A stretch of 64,000 bases of DNA from Linnemannia elongata (GCA_036320915.1 JAXBDG010000014.1:186001-250000); one strand, 5' to 3'. Positions 27,722-39,516 are shown, numbered from the stretch's first letter. Program-made: numbers and translations. The notes: generated by a model from the letters alone, not told the origin.

Positions 27722-29639
27722 CTAAAAGAGAGATATTTTCAGATTTTCCCGCTGCCCCTGCAACCACTTAAAAGGCGCGCGTATATGGCAATTGTTCGGA
27801 AAGAAAGGCGCCATTTCTAGGTCCGGCCAATTGGAATACATCCACTCTGCCTCCGCCCGCCCCATAGTGACGCTTGTTTCGTCGGTTGTCGCAGAGACCG
27901 ACCCACCAAGGACCCTCAGATTTGTCAGCCCAGCCAAGTGGTGCAGGAATCCTGGACGTCCGTATCTGCAGTCTCCGAGACTCAGCATACCAGGGAATGT
28001 GTTGGACTGAGTAGACACTGGTAGCGGACGGACGCCTTGTGGGTCATAGTAAAAGACATTCAAGACGAGATGCTTCAGCTCCGTGAGTGTTCCGATTTGG
28101 CAATAGAAAGCCTCCAGCTGCTTAAACTGATCCTTCTCCGCTTCCGAGAGTGTTGTTGGTGGGGTTCGGTCGTAGTAGGGCTTAGTTCCGCTGTGCAAGT
28201 GCAACGGCTCGTCTGGAACGGCAATCGTGAGCATAAGTGACTCGAGCTGAATACATACCCACGGAAACTCTATCGCATCTTCCAGGTCAATGCATAGCTC
28301 ACGTCGACTAGCACCCCAAAAAACCTCCAACTTCTCGATACCTCGGCATTCATTCAAAAGGACTTTAAAAGCCTTGGACCGTACATTCCGACAACCATTC
28401 AAAAGAAGAGTCCGCAGTGTAGTCGAATGCCTCCTGAACATTGCCGTTGCATCCAATCCACGAATCTTCCATGGTGCCATACTGCATCTCAACTGCTCAA
28501 CCTGCTGTGGGGGCAGCGCATCCATAATCCGTAATAACAACGCGTCATCCTCTCCGAGGTAATGCTGGGAGGTCAAGTCGCACAACCTTGGGCAGGATCT
28601 GGCGATTACTGTGGCCAGGTCCTCGTTGTCGTCGTTGTCCTCGGTCGCTTCACTGCCGGGCATCACTATTTTACGGAGGTTGGGGCAGTGCGCCAGGATC
28701 GACCCCATAACCCTCTGATCAACTAACTCGTCCATTTCGCCGAGCATGAGCGTCGTCAAGTGCACCAATGACTCTTGTCGTTGGGGCGCCGCTGTCAGAC
28801 CACAGTCCTTATCCTCCATTTCCCATGAATGCAGCTCTCCTGGTTGTAGACGTTGATACTCGTCCGTGAACATGCCGTCGTATTCTTGTCTGTAACCCTC
28901 AAGTAGTCCAATCCTCAACGTCCGCAAAGACAGTGGGCAGCTGAAAAAATGTTGGGTATCAGGTCCAACTTGGTAGGCTCGTAAGACCTGGCTGAAATAT
29001 GAAGATCTTGCAACCTGTTCAGACCAAATACCGATGTGGTGAGCAAGAGGACGTCCCGGTTGTCCTTGATGACGAATCCGGCTATGGCGACATGTGTAAG
29101 ACGTGGGTTGAGTTGTAACAACCAACAGATCCTGGTGGTGGTCGCCCTCGGGTCACGATTGGTCGGTAGAAAATACGGGCACACGCCCTGCTCCTCATCA
29201 CTGTATGGGTAGTTGATAAGGATCTTAAGCCTGGTCAGCAACGTCATGGGGGGTATCGGCAGTACTGGGCAGATTGGGGGTCCCGCGGATAAAGCCATCG
29301 TGGCTGTTCCAATGGAGGTTGTCCTATTTCCTGCGAGAGACGATCCTGGTAGACGATAACGCAATTGAAGTAATAGATAAGGTCCTCGAGTCCGAGAACG
29401 AGTTCTCGGACAAGGTGGACGTTCTTGGAGAGCGCATGGATGCATTTTTTGGAGCTGAGGAGGGCTTTGCGGCCGGGTACAAAGATGGATTTGACGCTGT
29501 GATAGTGGGCAGGAGTAAAGAGTTGGTGCATACGCCGACTTGTTTGAAGCAGTTTTGAGATCTCGTTATGGTCGAGGTGAAGTGTCAGCATGGCGACGAG
29601 CTCGGGGAGGGCGAAGAATCTTGATGTTGCAGGCTCCAT
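27722..29639 (-). pseudogene. F-box/LRR cluster member C, two frameshifts
   Basis: Three overlapping minus-strand frames together give one protein collinear with members A and B. Codons from 29639 (MEPATSRFFALPELVAMLTL) run to about 29280. A second frame (ICPVLPIPPMTLLTRL...) runs to about 28945, and a third (FFSCPLSLRTLRIG... to LSLGDCRYGRPGFLHHLAGL) runs to 27722. The breaks fall in a run of five G (29276-29280) and a run of six A (28944-28949), each corrected by one added base. Either it is a young pseudogene or these are homopolymer sequencing errors; with both corrected it would encode about 640 residues. Confidence 0.75.
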
Positions 29640-30031
29640 GCTGGTTCTGTTGATTTAGATGGCGGGTCCGTCAGTACTGCGGATGGTAGCTGCAATAAAT
29701 GGCCAATCCTTTCCACAAAAAAAGTGGTCACCCTTCCTTCCTTGGAACAAGTACATTTGGTGGCGCCGAACGCCTTTTACTAAGCCACCTGTCCCTGAGC
29801 GCAAAGTGCCCAAAAGGACAAAAGGAGTAAAGAAAAGCCTTTTGCCTTTGAAGGATCACCCCATTTTCTCTTCTTGATTCCCCTCACATTCACTTCATTC
29901 ATACAACAGTTGCATCCACAGCGCTCGACCCACCTTCAGGACAAGACTCAACAAAACAAGCGCCATCCCGGATACTACCTACAATCCATCCAGCACCCAA
30001 CACCACCCATCACCTCCCAAAAAACTCAAAC

Positions 30032-31772
30032 ATGTCATACGAGAACTCTAGCAGGTCCCTCCCAAGGACAGATATTATGCAACTCTTCTCCACAAAGACA
30101 CGCCCTCTCAACGTGTGCGCCCCCATGGTCAGATACAGCAAGCTCCCCTTTCGGGAACTCGTCCGGAGGTAATTCTCACATACATGCAGGACTTGGAAAG
30201 AGAGAGGGAGAGAGGGAGAGCAGCATCAACAGCAGCAGCAACGTCCCTTCCTTTCTTCCAAACAGCTCAGACTGCACATCCAACAGCCTAGGAACTAACC
30301 TCGACCTCCCTCCTCCTTACTGCTCCCTCAAACCCTTTCCAACTACCACCAAAAAAAAAAAGATACAACTGCGACATTGTCTACACCCCCATGATCCTAG
30401 CCGACGTCTTCGCATCTTCAAACTACGCCCGGGAATGCGAATTCTCGACAAATATCCTCGACGACCCCGTCGTCATCCAATTCGCGGCCTCCAACGGCCT
30501 CGACCTCGCCAACGCCGCCGAACTCGCAGCACCCTTTGTGTCGGGAATCGATATCAATTGTGGATGCCCACAGAAATGGGCGATTCAGGAAAAGATTGGG
30601 TCACATTTGATGTCCGATCCGGAGACGGTGAGGGATATGGTTAGGCAGGTTAAAGCTAGGGTGGACGTGCCTTGTTCGATCAAGATCCGAATCCATCGGG
30701 ATCTGAGGTATGCTGCTCTTCTTTTTTTTTATCAGTGTGTTTTGGCTTGGCTATGTCTTTGTTTTGGGCTTATGAGTGAACGGACCAATGCCGAGATGAA
30801 ACACTCAGGACCCAAAATACAAAACACAAAATAATTCGTCACTAACCCAAATGTGGCGCCATCCGCACCCTATCACCCTATCACCCTACCACCCTACCAC
30901 CCTACCACCCCTCTCCCCCACCCCTTCATCTCAACAACCATAGGGAAACAGAAGAATTCGTCAAAAGGGCGCTATCGGTTGGAGTGGACTTTATCACAGT
31001 ACATGGCAGGACGAGGCGACAAAAATCCACAGAACCCGTCAGTCTGGAGGGCATGAAGCTCGTCAAGGAGGTCTCAACCGTCCCTGTCTTGGCTAACGGG
31101 GATGTCTTTACTATGCAGGATGCCAATGATATTGTTGCCGCCACTGGTGTAGATGGTACGTTTTTCTCAACTCATAGAGTTTCGTATGTTACTCTGCGGA
31201 TCAAATTCAGGAGCCATACCAGAAGAAAATACGAAAACAACAAACTATTCACAAATTATTTTTCCTTATCACTGGCGTTGTTGGATCACCGTCAACAAAT
31301 AGGAACAATGTCGGCAAGAGGTATTCTTGAGAACCCAGCCCTATACGCAGGACACACAGTGACACCTTGGGAATGTATCGAGGACTATGTCGACCTGGCT
31401 CTATCCTACGGGACAAACGCCTTCATCTTCCACCATCACCTCATGTACATGTTCGAAAAGTCCATGAGCAACGCAGGTACGATACTCTTATTCTCGTCTG
31501 ATCAATTAATGTGTACTTTCAGATTCCTGTTGCGAGCACTTCCCCCCCCCCCTTTTTTTTTTCTGATATAACTGACACCTGAATCGATTGTTGCTTTTCC
31601 TCTGTAAATGTTGTGTTTAGAGAAGAGAACATTCAACTCATTGACGACCACCCCAGCAATACTGGACTACCTCGAGGAGCATTATGGACTAGACATTGCA
31701 CGGAAACGAGTCGAAAGGGCGGAACAAAAGTTGAGTCGGAATACCAACAACAACATCGATATTACTTCATAG
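30032..31772 (+). CDS. DUS4: tRNA-dihydrouridine synthase, Dus4-like
   Basis: Five exons: 30032-30168, 30363-30707, 30944-31155, 31303-31476 and 31621-31772, giving 339 residues with all phases consistent. Dus enzymes use FMN and NADPH to reduce uridine in the tRNA D-loop; Dus4 acts at positions 20a/20b. The sequence shows CAPMVRYSKLPFR at the N-terminus, INCGCPQKWA with catalytic C114, IKIRIHRD, VHGRTRRQ, VLANGDV and GTMSARGILENPAL, the full TIM-barrel motif series. The wording around GCPQ and MVRYSK favours Dus4 over Dus1-3. Intron 1 ends in a purine run (12 A before the AG), an unusually weak acceptor. The C-terminus is Asn-rich. The gene is tail-to-tail with the gene at 32031. Confidence 0.9.
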
Positions 31773-32030
31773 CAGGAGTCCTGCACACAGATTCGACAAT
31801 ACAAAAGAAAAATGCACACAAGCGCGGAAAAATGTATTGATATTGGATTGATTGATATGGCAGTATGGTACAGAAATACAAGCAAAGAGTGAGTCGGTAG
31901 CGCAAAAGTACAAGAGAGTGAAAGAAATTCAAAAGGAGAAAGAAAAAAGGCATTGAAACAAAAAAAAAAAAAAAAAAAGGGATATGAACGAGCATGTGAA
32001 CAGCAAGAGAGCATGGGATGAGCATCACGC

Positions 32031-35000
32031 TCAGGAAGCAGTGCCTAGGATGACAGCGCGGCAGGCCTCGACAGAGAATTTTCCGCGGAGCCCCTTGGTC
32101 GAGATCTGCTCCCAGTCGTCGCCCACTTCCAGCCAAGTTGTCCAAAGCCGGTTCTTGTCCTCGGCTGTCCACTCTGTAATGTCATACAGAGGGTTGGGGA
32201 ACGGGAAGATGACTGCCAACTTGGATGCTGCAGTTGTCGACTGGGGACTTGGTTGCTGATATTGTGTCGTTGGTGGTGCTGAGGTCGAAGATGTACCTGA
32301 TGTAGTGGGTTGGGAGGGCTGTGATGTTGGTGTAGGTTGCTCGGGCGGCTGGGAGGTCGCTAGTGTTTGCAGTGGTGGAGACACTGGCGCTAGTTGACCA
32401 TCCTTGCTGACTTGTAGCTCCTGTACCTTTATTGTCGGTGCTTGCTGCTGTTGTTGTTGCTGAGCCTGAACCCCCGACCAGAGCTGACCCAGCTGACCCT
32501 GAGATGTCGTCTGTGCGAGCCCCTGGAATTGAACCTCTGCGATGGTGCGCGCTTGCTGTAACAGATCATTCTTTTGAGCCTGCTGGAGGTCGACTTGTTC
32601 TTGCAACTGCTGCTTGCGCTGAATGTCTCGTTGCTGAGAGAGCTGTTGACGCATTTGTTCGGCCATCGCATACTTCAGTGACTGGTCCTGCTGCTGTTGC
32701 TGCTGCGATGTGGCCAAATTCACAGGTGTCGTGCCTTGTCCAGCCATATGTCCCTGCGGTAGCGACGACGACGACGACGGCGCAGGGATCATCTGCAGCC
32801 CCTTTTGTAGCATCTGATACGCTTGCAGCAAAACAGCACGCCAACGTTCCTGTTCCAGTTTCTGAGCGTGAAGGCCCTCGAGTTGCTTCCTCACTGCCCT
32901 CTCAGATTCCTGAACTTGGAACAACTGGAGTTGATGCCAGTGAACTACCTTCTTAGACTCTTCCTGACGGTTCAAGTACTGCCTCATCTTCTCTTCAGCG
33001 TCTTTCTGTTGCACTATAAGTGCCTGAGCTTCGGCTCGATACAACCGGTGGAGATTCGCCATCGCCTGCGCCTGTTGAGCCACCGGAACAAAATGAAGCG
33101 CCGTGTAGCGCTGCAGCTGTGATGATACCAGTTGTTTTGTCTGAGTCGTATGAAGTTGCTTGATCTGCTCTGGAGTGGCCGTGGGTCGTTGTTGCCATTG
33201 CTTCTGCTCGATATGAATGGTTTCCTGGAGCTGCTGGTTCTGTTGACGGAGGCTTGCCAATTTTGGGCCAAGAACTTGCTCTTGCTGACGGATCTCCTGC
33301 ATTCGTTTTATCCAAGCTTGCTCCTGCTGCTCCCACTTTTTCACCGCCTCCAAGCGCAGCTGCTCGTCGCCATGTTGTTGGTTGACCTGGTGTTGATCTG
33401 TCACGAGTCGCTGTTCCTGGGCAAGCCTTTGTCTGTCCAGTTGCTGTTGTCTGAGAAGTTGTTCTTTCTCGAGTACGTGTCGTTGTTGTAGTTTGTGAAG
33501 CTCAGGACTTTTCCGAACCTGCTCCTGAAGGAACTCCTGCATTTGCTGATCGTTCGGAGAGATCTGTGGAAAGGAGGACAGAGCAGACTGCGCGGGACGA
33601 TCAAGCGATTTTGTCGGCTGTGGGTGTTGTAAAAAAGGTTGCTGTTTTTGTTTGCCCTTCTGCAAATGCTGTTGTACAAGGTATTGTGGCTGCTGGTAGC
33701 GTTGTTGAGCCTGAAAAATTCGTTGAGAGTTCGGTTGTTGTTGCAGGAATGACAGCTGTAGCTGTGGTCGGTGGTCTTGCTGTGACGGGGGCTTCTGATG
33801 CGTGGCTGATGTCGCAATAGATAGACCATGATCGACGTCCTCTGTTAAATCGATCACAGGCGGTGACGGGGTCTTTCGAGCAGCTGCAGGAAGTTCTGGT
33901 GACAAGGAGACTGGGGGCTGGTTTGGCGTGACTGGCGAAGGCAGGCCTGTAAGCACTTGGGTTGACTCCTGCGGAGAGTTGGAGGAGGCAGGAATACGGC
34001 CCTCTGGAGGATCCCGAGAGGCTTTGGTCCCGTTGTTCTCGTGGTGACTTGTTGTGTTGTTGCTGCCGCCTCGCTGTCGAGCCTTGGCTGCTTCAATGGC
34101 CGCGTCCCGCTGTCGAAGAAGCATGTCGGTCTCAACTCGTTGGTCCTGACGCTGGAGCTCCATGGACTGACGACAGTCCGTCAAGATCTTCTTCATCATC
34201 GTCAGCTTCTGTATCCGCACTTGAGCCTCTGCGTCCTGCGGGAGTGAGGTAGGTGGAAGACTGGGTACTGTAAACGACGGTGCCTTGGGAGTCGTATTGT
34301 GATTGACAGAGAGAAGTGGTGCTGGCGGAAGAGTAGTGCTGGCTGTTGACTTTATCGCTGTTGTTGGCGTCGGAGTCGTTGGTTTTGTTTTCGTCGATGT
34401 GACGATTGGATCACAAAGGTTTTCGGGCGAAGAGCAGCGTCGAGTGCGTTTTGAAAGCTGAAAGTCAAACGATTCGTCCAGTGGAGACGGTGCTGGACTG
34501 ATAAGCGAAGAGCAGGAGATCGAAGAGGTGGAGGAGCGGAGTCTTGGCGGCGGAACAATAGCGTCCTGCTTTGGCGGGCGATTTTCCTGATCGGCAGCGA
34601 TGATGGCGGCGTTGCCAGTGGCGGTGGAATTGAGTGTGGTGGAAGGCAAAAAGACTTCTATGTTGCCAATCTTGCGCTTGCTTCCCAAGCTACCACCAGG
34701 ACTCAATGGAAGATCCTGATCCCGATTCGAACCAGCCTGGCCTCTTGATACATTTCCTTGTCGCTTAGTCGCAGCGGACTGTATCTCCGCTTTCCTGGCC
34801 GCCATTTCTCTAACAGCAATCTCCCAGGCTTTTGCTGCGGCCAAGGCCGTCTCCCGTTTGGCTTTACTGGTGCCCAGTGTATCTTCGTTCACCTCCTTGG
34901 CAGGCTGTCTTCTTGTTACTTCCTCCCTTGCGGTTTCCTCCTTGGCGATGTTTTCCTGCATAAGAGTGTTTTGTTGTCTGACCGCCAACGCCTTCGCAGC

Positions 35001-36230
35001 CCTTGACTCGCCGGGTTTCTTATTCTTGGCAACTTTACTCGCTTTTGCCTCCTTCTCTACCTCCTCTCTAGCAGCATCGACTTTGGCCTTCCGTTTCATA
35101 GCGTTGATCTTCTTCGCCTCGACTCGTTTGGCCTCTATCTCTTCCGACTCCTTCTCTGCCTCCTCTCTAGCAGCATCAGCTTTGGCCTTCCGTTTCGTAG
35201 CTTTGATCTTCCTCGCCACGACTCGTTTGGCCTCTGCCTCGGCAGCTTCGATCTTCTCAGTTTCCAATCTTTCAGCCTCAATCCTGTCCGCCTCATCCTG
35301 CGCTGCTTTGATCGCAGCTGCTTCAATTCTTTCCTCCTCCTCCTTGGCTGCCTTGATCCTAGCTGCCTCAAGTCTCTGTGCTTCAAGTCTGTCTGCCTCC
35401 TCCTGTGCCGCCTTGGCCTTGGCTGCTTCCACTCTAGCAGCAGCACCCTTGATGGCTGAGATCCTCGCTCCGTTCTCAATCGCTGTTGCCTTGATCTCGT
35501 CCAGAAAAGGTTGCTCTTCTTCAGTAAACGGTCGCCCATCACCAAAAGTCTCCCAGATGTGTTGACAGACCAAGGACGATGAACTGACAGACCTGGCGAC
35601 CTTCTCCCAACGGCACAGATCCATCCATGCCGACATCACCACAACTGGGTATATCGTGGCTACCTTCTTAACATCCTCCCCTTCGCTGTCGCCATTATTG
35701 TTGTTGTTGTAGTTGTTGTTTTCGGAGTGCGATTGTTGGTGGTGATGTTGAGCGCCCTTGAGGATGGTTACTGCCCGAGGTTTGAGAAAGCGTCCAACAT
35801 GATCCATGACTGCATCGTTAAGTTGCTCAATCTTGTCCAGTGTCCAAAACTCTTCCAGACCAGGATCCAAAAACGAGTAGTATCGATCAAAGGCCTCCTC
35901 GCCCGCTAGTGCCTCAATGTCGCCCCAAGACTGCTCATTGTCCATCATCCGGATAATTGTCTCGTCATGCTCTGCGCCTGGGGATCCTGGACTGGGGAAG
36001 CGAAAGGAGAGTGGCGGTCGGTTGCAAAAGGTGAGAGGGATGTCCTCCAATGGTGAAAGGGTTGTAGTGATTGCTTTGACTAGAGGTGTTGCAGCTGTCG
36101 GTGATGGTGTAGAGGGTTGTTCCTGTTCCTGTTGCTGGTGGTGTACAGGGTGCAAGGTGTTTTTGTCGGACGGAGCGGAACTGTCGCTTGTGGCCTGGTC
36201 GGTGGGCGGGTCACCTCCTTGCGGTAGCAT
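32031..36230 (-). CDS. Large Q-rich coiled-coil protein with SANT/Myb-like ends
   Basis: The 1399-residue intronless protein has three parts. Residues about 70-260 contain a SANT/Myb-like half (DETIIRMMDNEQSWGDIEAL) and a helical segment (WEKVARSV). Residues about 260-470 are a highly charged coiled coil of Ala/Glu/Lys with repeated words such as KRKAKADAAREEAEKE. A Ser/Pro/Thr-rich middle and a very long Gln-rich, heptad-like region (about 800-1330) follow. The C-terminal 50 residues (WTAEDKNRLWTTWLEVGDDW) form a second Myb/SANT-like unit. This suggests a nuclear, DNA- or chromatin-associated transcriptional regulator; that is inference, and no named family was matched. Confidence 0.75.
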   Translation of the reverse strand: MLPQGGDPPTDQATSDSSAPSDKNTLHPVHHQQQEQEQPSTPSPTAATPLVKAITTTLSPLEDIPLTFCNRPPLSFRFPSPGSPGAEHDETIIRMMDNEQSWGDIEALAGEEAFDRYYSFLDPGLEEFWTLDKIEQLNDAVMDHVGRFLKPRAVTILKGAQHHHQQSHSENNNYNNNNNGDSEGEDVKKVATIYPVVVMSAWMDLCRWEKVARSVSSSSLVCQHIWETFGDGRPFTEEEQPFLDEIKATAIENGARISAIKGAAARVEAAKAKAAQEEADRLEAQRLEAARIKAAKEEEERIEAAAIKAAQDEADRIEAERLETEKIEAAEAEAKRVVARKIKATKRKAKADAAREEAEKESEEIEAKRVEAKKINAMKRKAKVDAAREEVEKEAKASKVAKNKKPGESRAAKALAVRQQNTLMQENIAKEETAREEVTRRQPAKEVNEDTLGTSKAKRETALAAAKAWEIAVREMAARKAEIQSAATKRQGNVSRGQAGSNRDQDLPLSPGGSLGSKRKIGNIEVFLPSTTLNSTATGNAAIIAADQENRPPKQDAIVPPPRLRSSTSSISCSSLISPAPSPLDESFDFQLSKRTRRCSSPENLCDPIVTSTKTKPTTPTPTTAIKSTASTTLPPAPLLSVNHNTTPKAPSFTVPSLPPTSLPQDAEAQVRIQKLTMMKKILTDCRQSMELQRQDQRVETDMLLRQRDAAIEAAKARQRGGSNNTTSHHENNGTKASRDPPEGRIPASSNSPQESTQVLTGLPSPVTPNQPPVSLSPELPAAARKTPSPPVIDLTEDVDHGLSIATSATHQKPPSQQDHRPQLQLSFLQQQPNSQRIFQAQQRYQQPQYLVQQHLQKGKQKQQPFLQHPQPTKSLDRPAQSALSSFPQISPNDQQMQEFLQEQVRKSPELHKLQQRHVLEKEQLLRQQQLDRQRLAQEQRLVTDQHQVNQQHGDEQLRLEAVKKWEQQEQAWIKRMQEIRQQEQVLGPKLASLRQQNQQLQETIHIEQKQWQQRPTATPEQIKQLHTTQTKQLVSSQLQRYTALHFVPVAQQAQAMANLHRLYRAEAQALIVQQKDAEEKMRQYLNRQEESKKVVHWHQLQLFQVQESERAVRKQLEGLHAQKLEQERWRAVLLQAYQMLQKGLQMIPAPSSSSSLPQGHMAGQGTTPVNLATSQQQQQQDQSLKYAMAEQMRQQLSQQRDIQRKQQLQEQVDLQQAQKNDLLQQARTIAEVQFQGLAQTTSQGQLGQLWSGVQAQQQQQQQAPTIKVQELQVSKDGQLAPVSPPLQTLATSQPPEQPTPTSQPSQPTTSGTSSTSAPPTTQYQQPSPQSTTAASKLAVIFPFPNPLYDITEWTAEDKNRLWTTWLEVGDDWEQISTKGLRGKFSVEACRAVILGTAS

Positions 36231-37096
36231 ATCCGTCTCGGTAGTGTGTTATAGATGTTTCTGTGCTGAAGAAAGTTAGGAGGCCTTTTGTGTATGTCAA
36301 GTGGAGGGTTGGCCGATGAAGAGCGAAGTTCGACGCTGAAAGAGGGAAAGGAAGGGGAATTTGTGGAGAGGGGGTCACGGGCTGTTTGTATGTTGCTGTT
36401 GTTGTTGTTGCTATTGTTGCTTGTTGTTGGATTGTAAGATTATTGCTGTGCTGGTGCTGGCTGTGTCTTGCAGGTTCCTTTAAATAACCTTGGTGATTGT
36501 GGTCGTGCTGGCCGGCGGTAAAGTTACACGAAGTTGGGTGGAGAAGACGGACAGAGGAAAGTTCTCTATAGAGGTGGTGCAAGCGATGAAAAGAAAGGAG
36601 AGGGAAAAAAAAAAAAAAAAAAAAAAAAAGTCGAGCTTTGGTGAAATGACGCCTTCTTGGTCACCGCGTCTCCAAGTGAACCCTCCACCTCGTTCACTGT
36701 AATCCATCGTCTGTGCTACTTTTTGTTTGCTAGCTAAAGTCAAAATGATTCGGTCGTCCACTGTTGAATGAAGTGAGAACTGTTGTTGAGTGAAGCGAGA
36801 ATATACCTTGTGTGAGTGAGTGTGATGAGAGTAAGGATGGGGGCGAGAAGAGATGCTTGTTTGTCAGCGAAACCATGGGGGTGGCCATCACATGGAAGGT
36901 GTGCGTTTGGGGGAACAAAAGGCGAGCAGAGAAGGACAAGCATGAAAAATAAGCTTGACCGCGTGCCTGCCAGCCTGCCTTCCTCCTATTTCTCGTCTCA
37001 TGGGAGAAATGGTCACGTGTAATGCTCTTTTATTCGCTGCCAATACGAGAGGAAGACGATCTACGGCTTGCCATATCCCCTTTGCCTTGTGAGCCG
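36231..37096. other. Intergenic region with A25 run
   Basis: This is the upstream region of the Q-rich gene. It contains GTTGTTGTT triplet runs and a 25-base A run (36605-36629). No gene was recognised. Confidence 0.4.
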
Positions 37097-37509
37097 CTAG
37101 GCTTGGACTTCAAGAACCATCATCTCCGCCTTCGCCAAAACACGCCGCGACATCCTGTTCACAAATTGGTATGTCATATACACAGACTTGAACAGCCCAA
37201 ACACCAAAATAACAATCAGCAACACTCCTCCCACTCCCGCCTCTCCTTGTCGTTCTCCCCGTCCACCGCGTCGTCTACCTCCACCTCCCAATCCAAATCC
37301 TCCAATCCGGAATATGCCGCCTCCGCCGCCCATCCAAACCGATACAAACAGTTGCAGGAATCCAACTATACTGACAAAGAACGATCCAAAGACCATATGC
37401 GTCTTGTCGATCTGAAAGACTGCCCGCAGACTCTCTGGTGTTTTGAAAATCACAATATCCTCCCTCAACCTCATCACCTCCAAATCTTCTTCATCACTCC
37501 TATTGTAAC

Positions 37510-37541
<32 letters not shown>

Positions 37542-38845
37542 TTTTTGAGTTGACGTGTCCCCTTATCGCCGATCGATCGCTCACATTCCACAAGACAAAT
37601 AACTTACAGGTCTGCGGGGTAAATAAATTCCTGGGATTCATCCATCATTAGGTACAGCAACAACTTCATGGCAAAGCCAGCTGCAAACACCAGCAACACA
37701 AAGGCTGCGATCGTAAGCACAAAGACCGTCAAGGGGTGGCCAAGATACCTCGCAAAGCTCGTTCGACGGAACGAAAATGCATACTTGCAGGTGTCGCACT
37801 TGTAATGGCTCTCAGGCTTCGGGCTCCTTGTTCTCCACGCATTCAGACTAGTAGACATGGAGAATTGAGAATTGATACCAAGTGTCAATCTCGCGTTTCT
37901 TCTTAATGTTGCCCATAAAGTACACCAAACAACAACAGCAAAAAAGCATACCATTCGATGTGCACGTATTTCATAGAGCCCTTGCAGAGACAAGGAGAGA
38001 TGAGACGTCCTAGAGTATCCTCCTCATCCGCTCCTCCGAGACAAATCCTGCATTGTCGCTCATCAACAGGAGGGTCGTTCACAGGGACAGCAGCTGGCTG
38101 CGGTGCAGTGTGACTAAAATGATCAATATCAGCATCCAAGCCCAAATTGAGACCTCCTGGCATGGTTGATGTCGCCCTAGCTGTGCCAAAGAACGAGTTG
38201 CGGATGTCATTGAGGTCGTCCTGTCGAGCCTGCGCACCTCTGTATCGCATTCTAGAGCCACCAGCGAGCTCCTGTTCTTCCTCGCTACTACTCCTAGCAT
38301 CCTCCACCGTTGTCCTGTATCTGCTCCTGTCAACTGGTGCGGCTGTGGACGGCAGGGGAAGGCTTTGCTGAGTCGGCTCTTGTGTTGTCGTTGTCGTAGA
38401 TGTGGAGATTGGCGGTGACCGTGCGGAGAATGTGGGTGTGTTTATTGCTGCTGGTGGTGTTGTTGGTGGTGGTGATGATGCGCTTTCCCCTTGGGCGCTC
38501 GTGACACTGTGTAGCACCTCCTGGATACCCCTTGATCTGTCACTGTCATTCTCCCCTTCCTTTGTCTCTGTCACCTTCCTCTCTGCATCCATAGCCGCAG
38601 CAGCAGGAGCATCTGTGGCATTCAAAATGTAGTCATCCTCGTGGTTGGTAACATCTTCCATGCGAGCCCTTGCTTCAGTCGAGGATGTAGGGGAAGGTGT
38701 CTGGTTTCCGCTCGAAGGACGGGGAGACATTGAAAAGTCGTCTCCCTGATCACTCCCAACCTGCACGAAATCCGAAAAAGAGGGGCTAGTGACACCAATG
38801 GATGGGGGCTGATGAGCATCCCTTTCGCCCTCGTCGTCCTGTTTA

Positions 38846-38877
<32 letters not shown>

Positions 38878-39516
38878 CTGCTGGCTACTACCCAGGGAGA
38901 GCTGGTCGTCTGTGATCGCAGGGCTGCTGGCAGTATCGGTATGGGAGTGTGTAGGGGTAAGGGCATGGAAGCCCGAGATGCCTGTGAGCGAGTTCTTGCG
39001 GGACTGGTCCGAGGATGGGTTGAGCATTGAATATTCAGACCCGGAATTGGAGGAGGTAGCTGACCCTGGAATAGCGTCCTCGTCAAGGCCGAGTTGGTGT
39101 TGTTGACCGCTTAAAGGAACTTGAAGGGACAGAGGAAACGATGCAGTGTTGGTTGTAGTGGTGTCTGTAGAGGACTCAATGCCATAGTCCGAAGGAAGTG
39201 AGAGCAGTGAGGAAGCCGACTCGGCAAGAGAGTCACTATGACGAGGGTCCAGGTGAGCCATGTTCGGAGAGAGACTACTACTGTCTCCAGTACCAGTGGG
39301 GACCAAGTGGTCGTCTTGGGTGGCTTTTGCTGCTTTGTGTCCATGGGTGAAGGTGGTGGATGCCTGCATGTCGATCCAGTCGTCGTCGTCCTCGTCCTCG
39401 TTGAGGAGGTTGTCGTCGTACTTGGGATGGGTATGGTTGTCGGGGGTTGAAGTGAAAGAGGTAGTTTCCTTTGACTTTGCAGTCGGAGGAGTGCCGACAG
39501 TGTGGTGCTGTGACAT
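37097..39516 (-). CDS. RING-CH (MARCH-type) membrane E3 ubiquitin ligase
   Basis: Three exons: 39516-37952, 37847-37608 and 37499-37097, giving 735 residues with consistent phases. A long low-complexity, acidic and Ser/Thr-rich N-terminus (with an Asp run near residue 220) precedes a RING-CH domain, C489, C492, C509, C511, H519, C522, C539 and C542. The first intron splits the codon of C522. Three hydrophobic segments follow: VFVLTIAAFVLLVFAAGF, VFGSFFVSIVGFLQLFVSVW and VLLIVILVFGLFKSVYM, so the ligase is membrane-bound. RING-CH proteins transfer ubiquitin to membrane proteins. Intron 2 holds a 29-base T run (sense strand). A Gly/Arg-rich loop lies between helices 2 and 3. The start ATG at 39516 was chosen because upstream codons are hydrophobic and leader-like. 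Confidence 0.85.
37510..37538. repeat. A29 homopolymer (T29 in sense) in RING-CH intron 2
   Basis: It lies 10 bases before the 3' splice site of the minus-strand intron, where it serves as an extreme polypyrimidine tract. Confidence 0.9.

Noticed and set aside
34858..35565. 235-codon plus-strand frame rich in Ala/Ser
   Set aside because: It is the antisense of the Ala/Glu/Lys coiled coil of the gene at 32031-36230.
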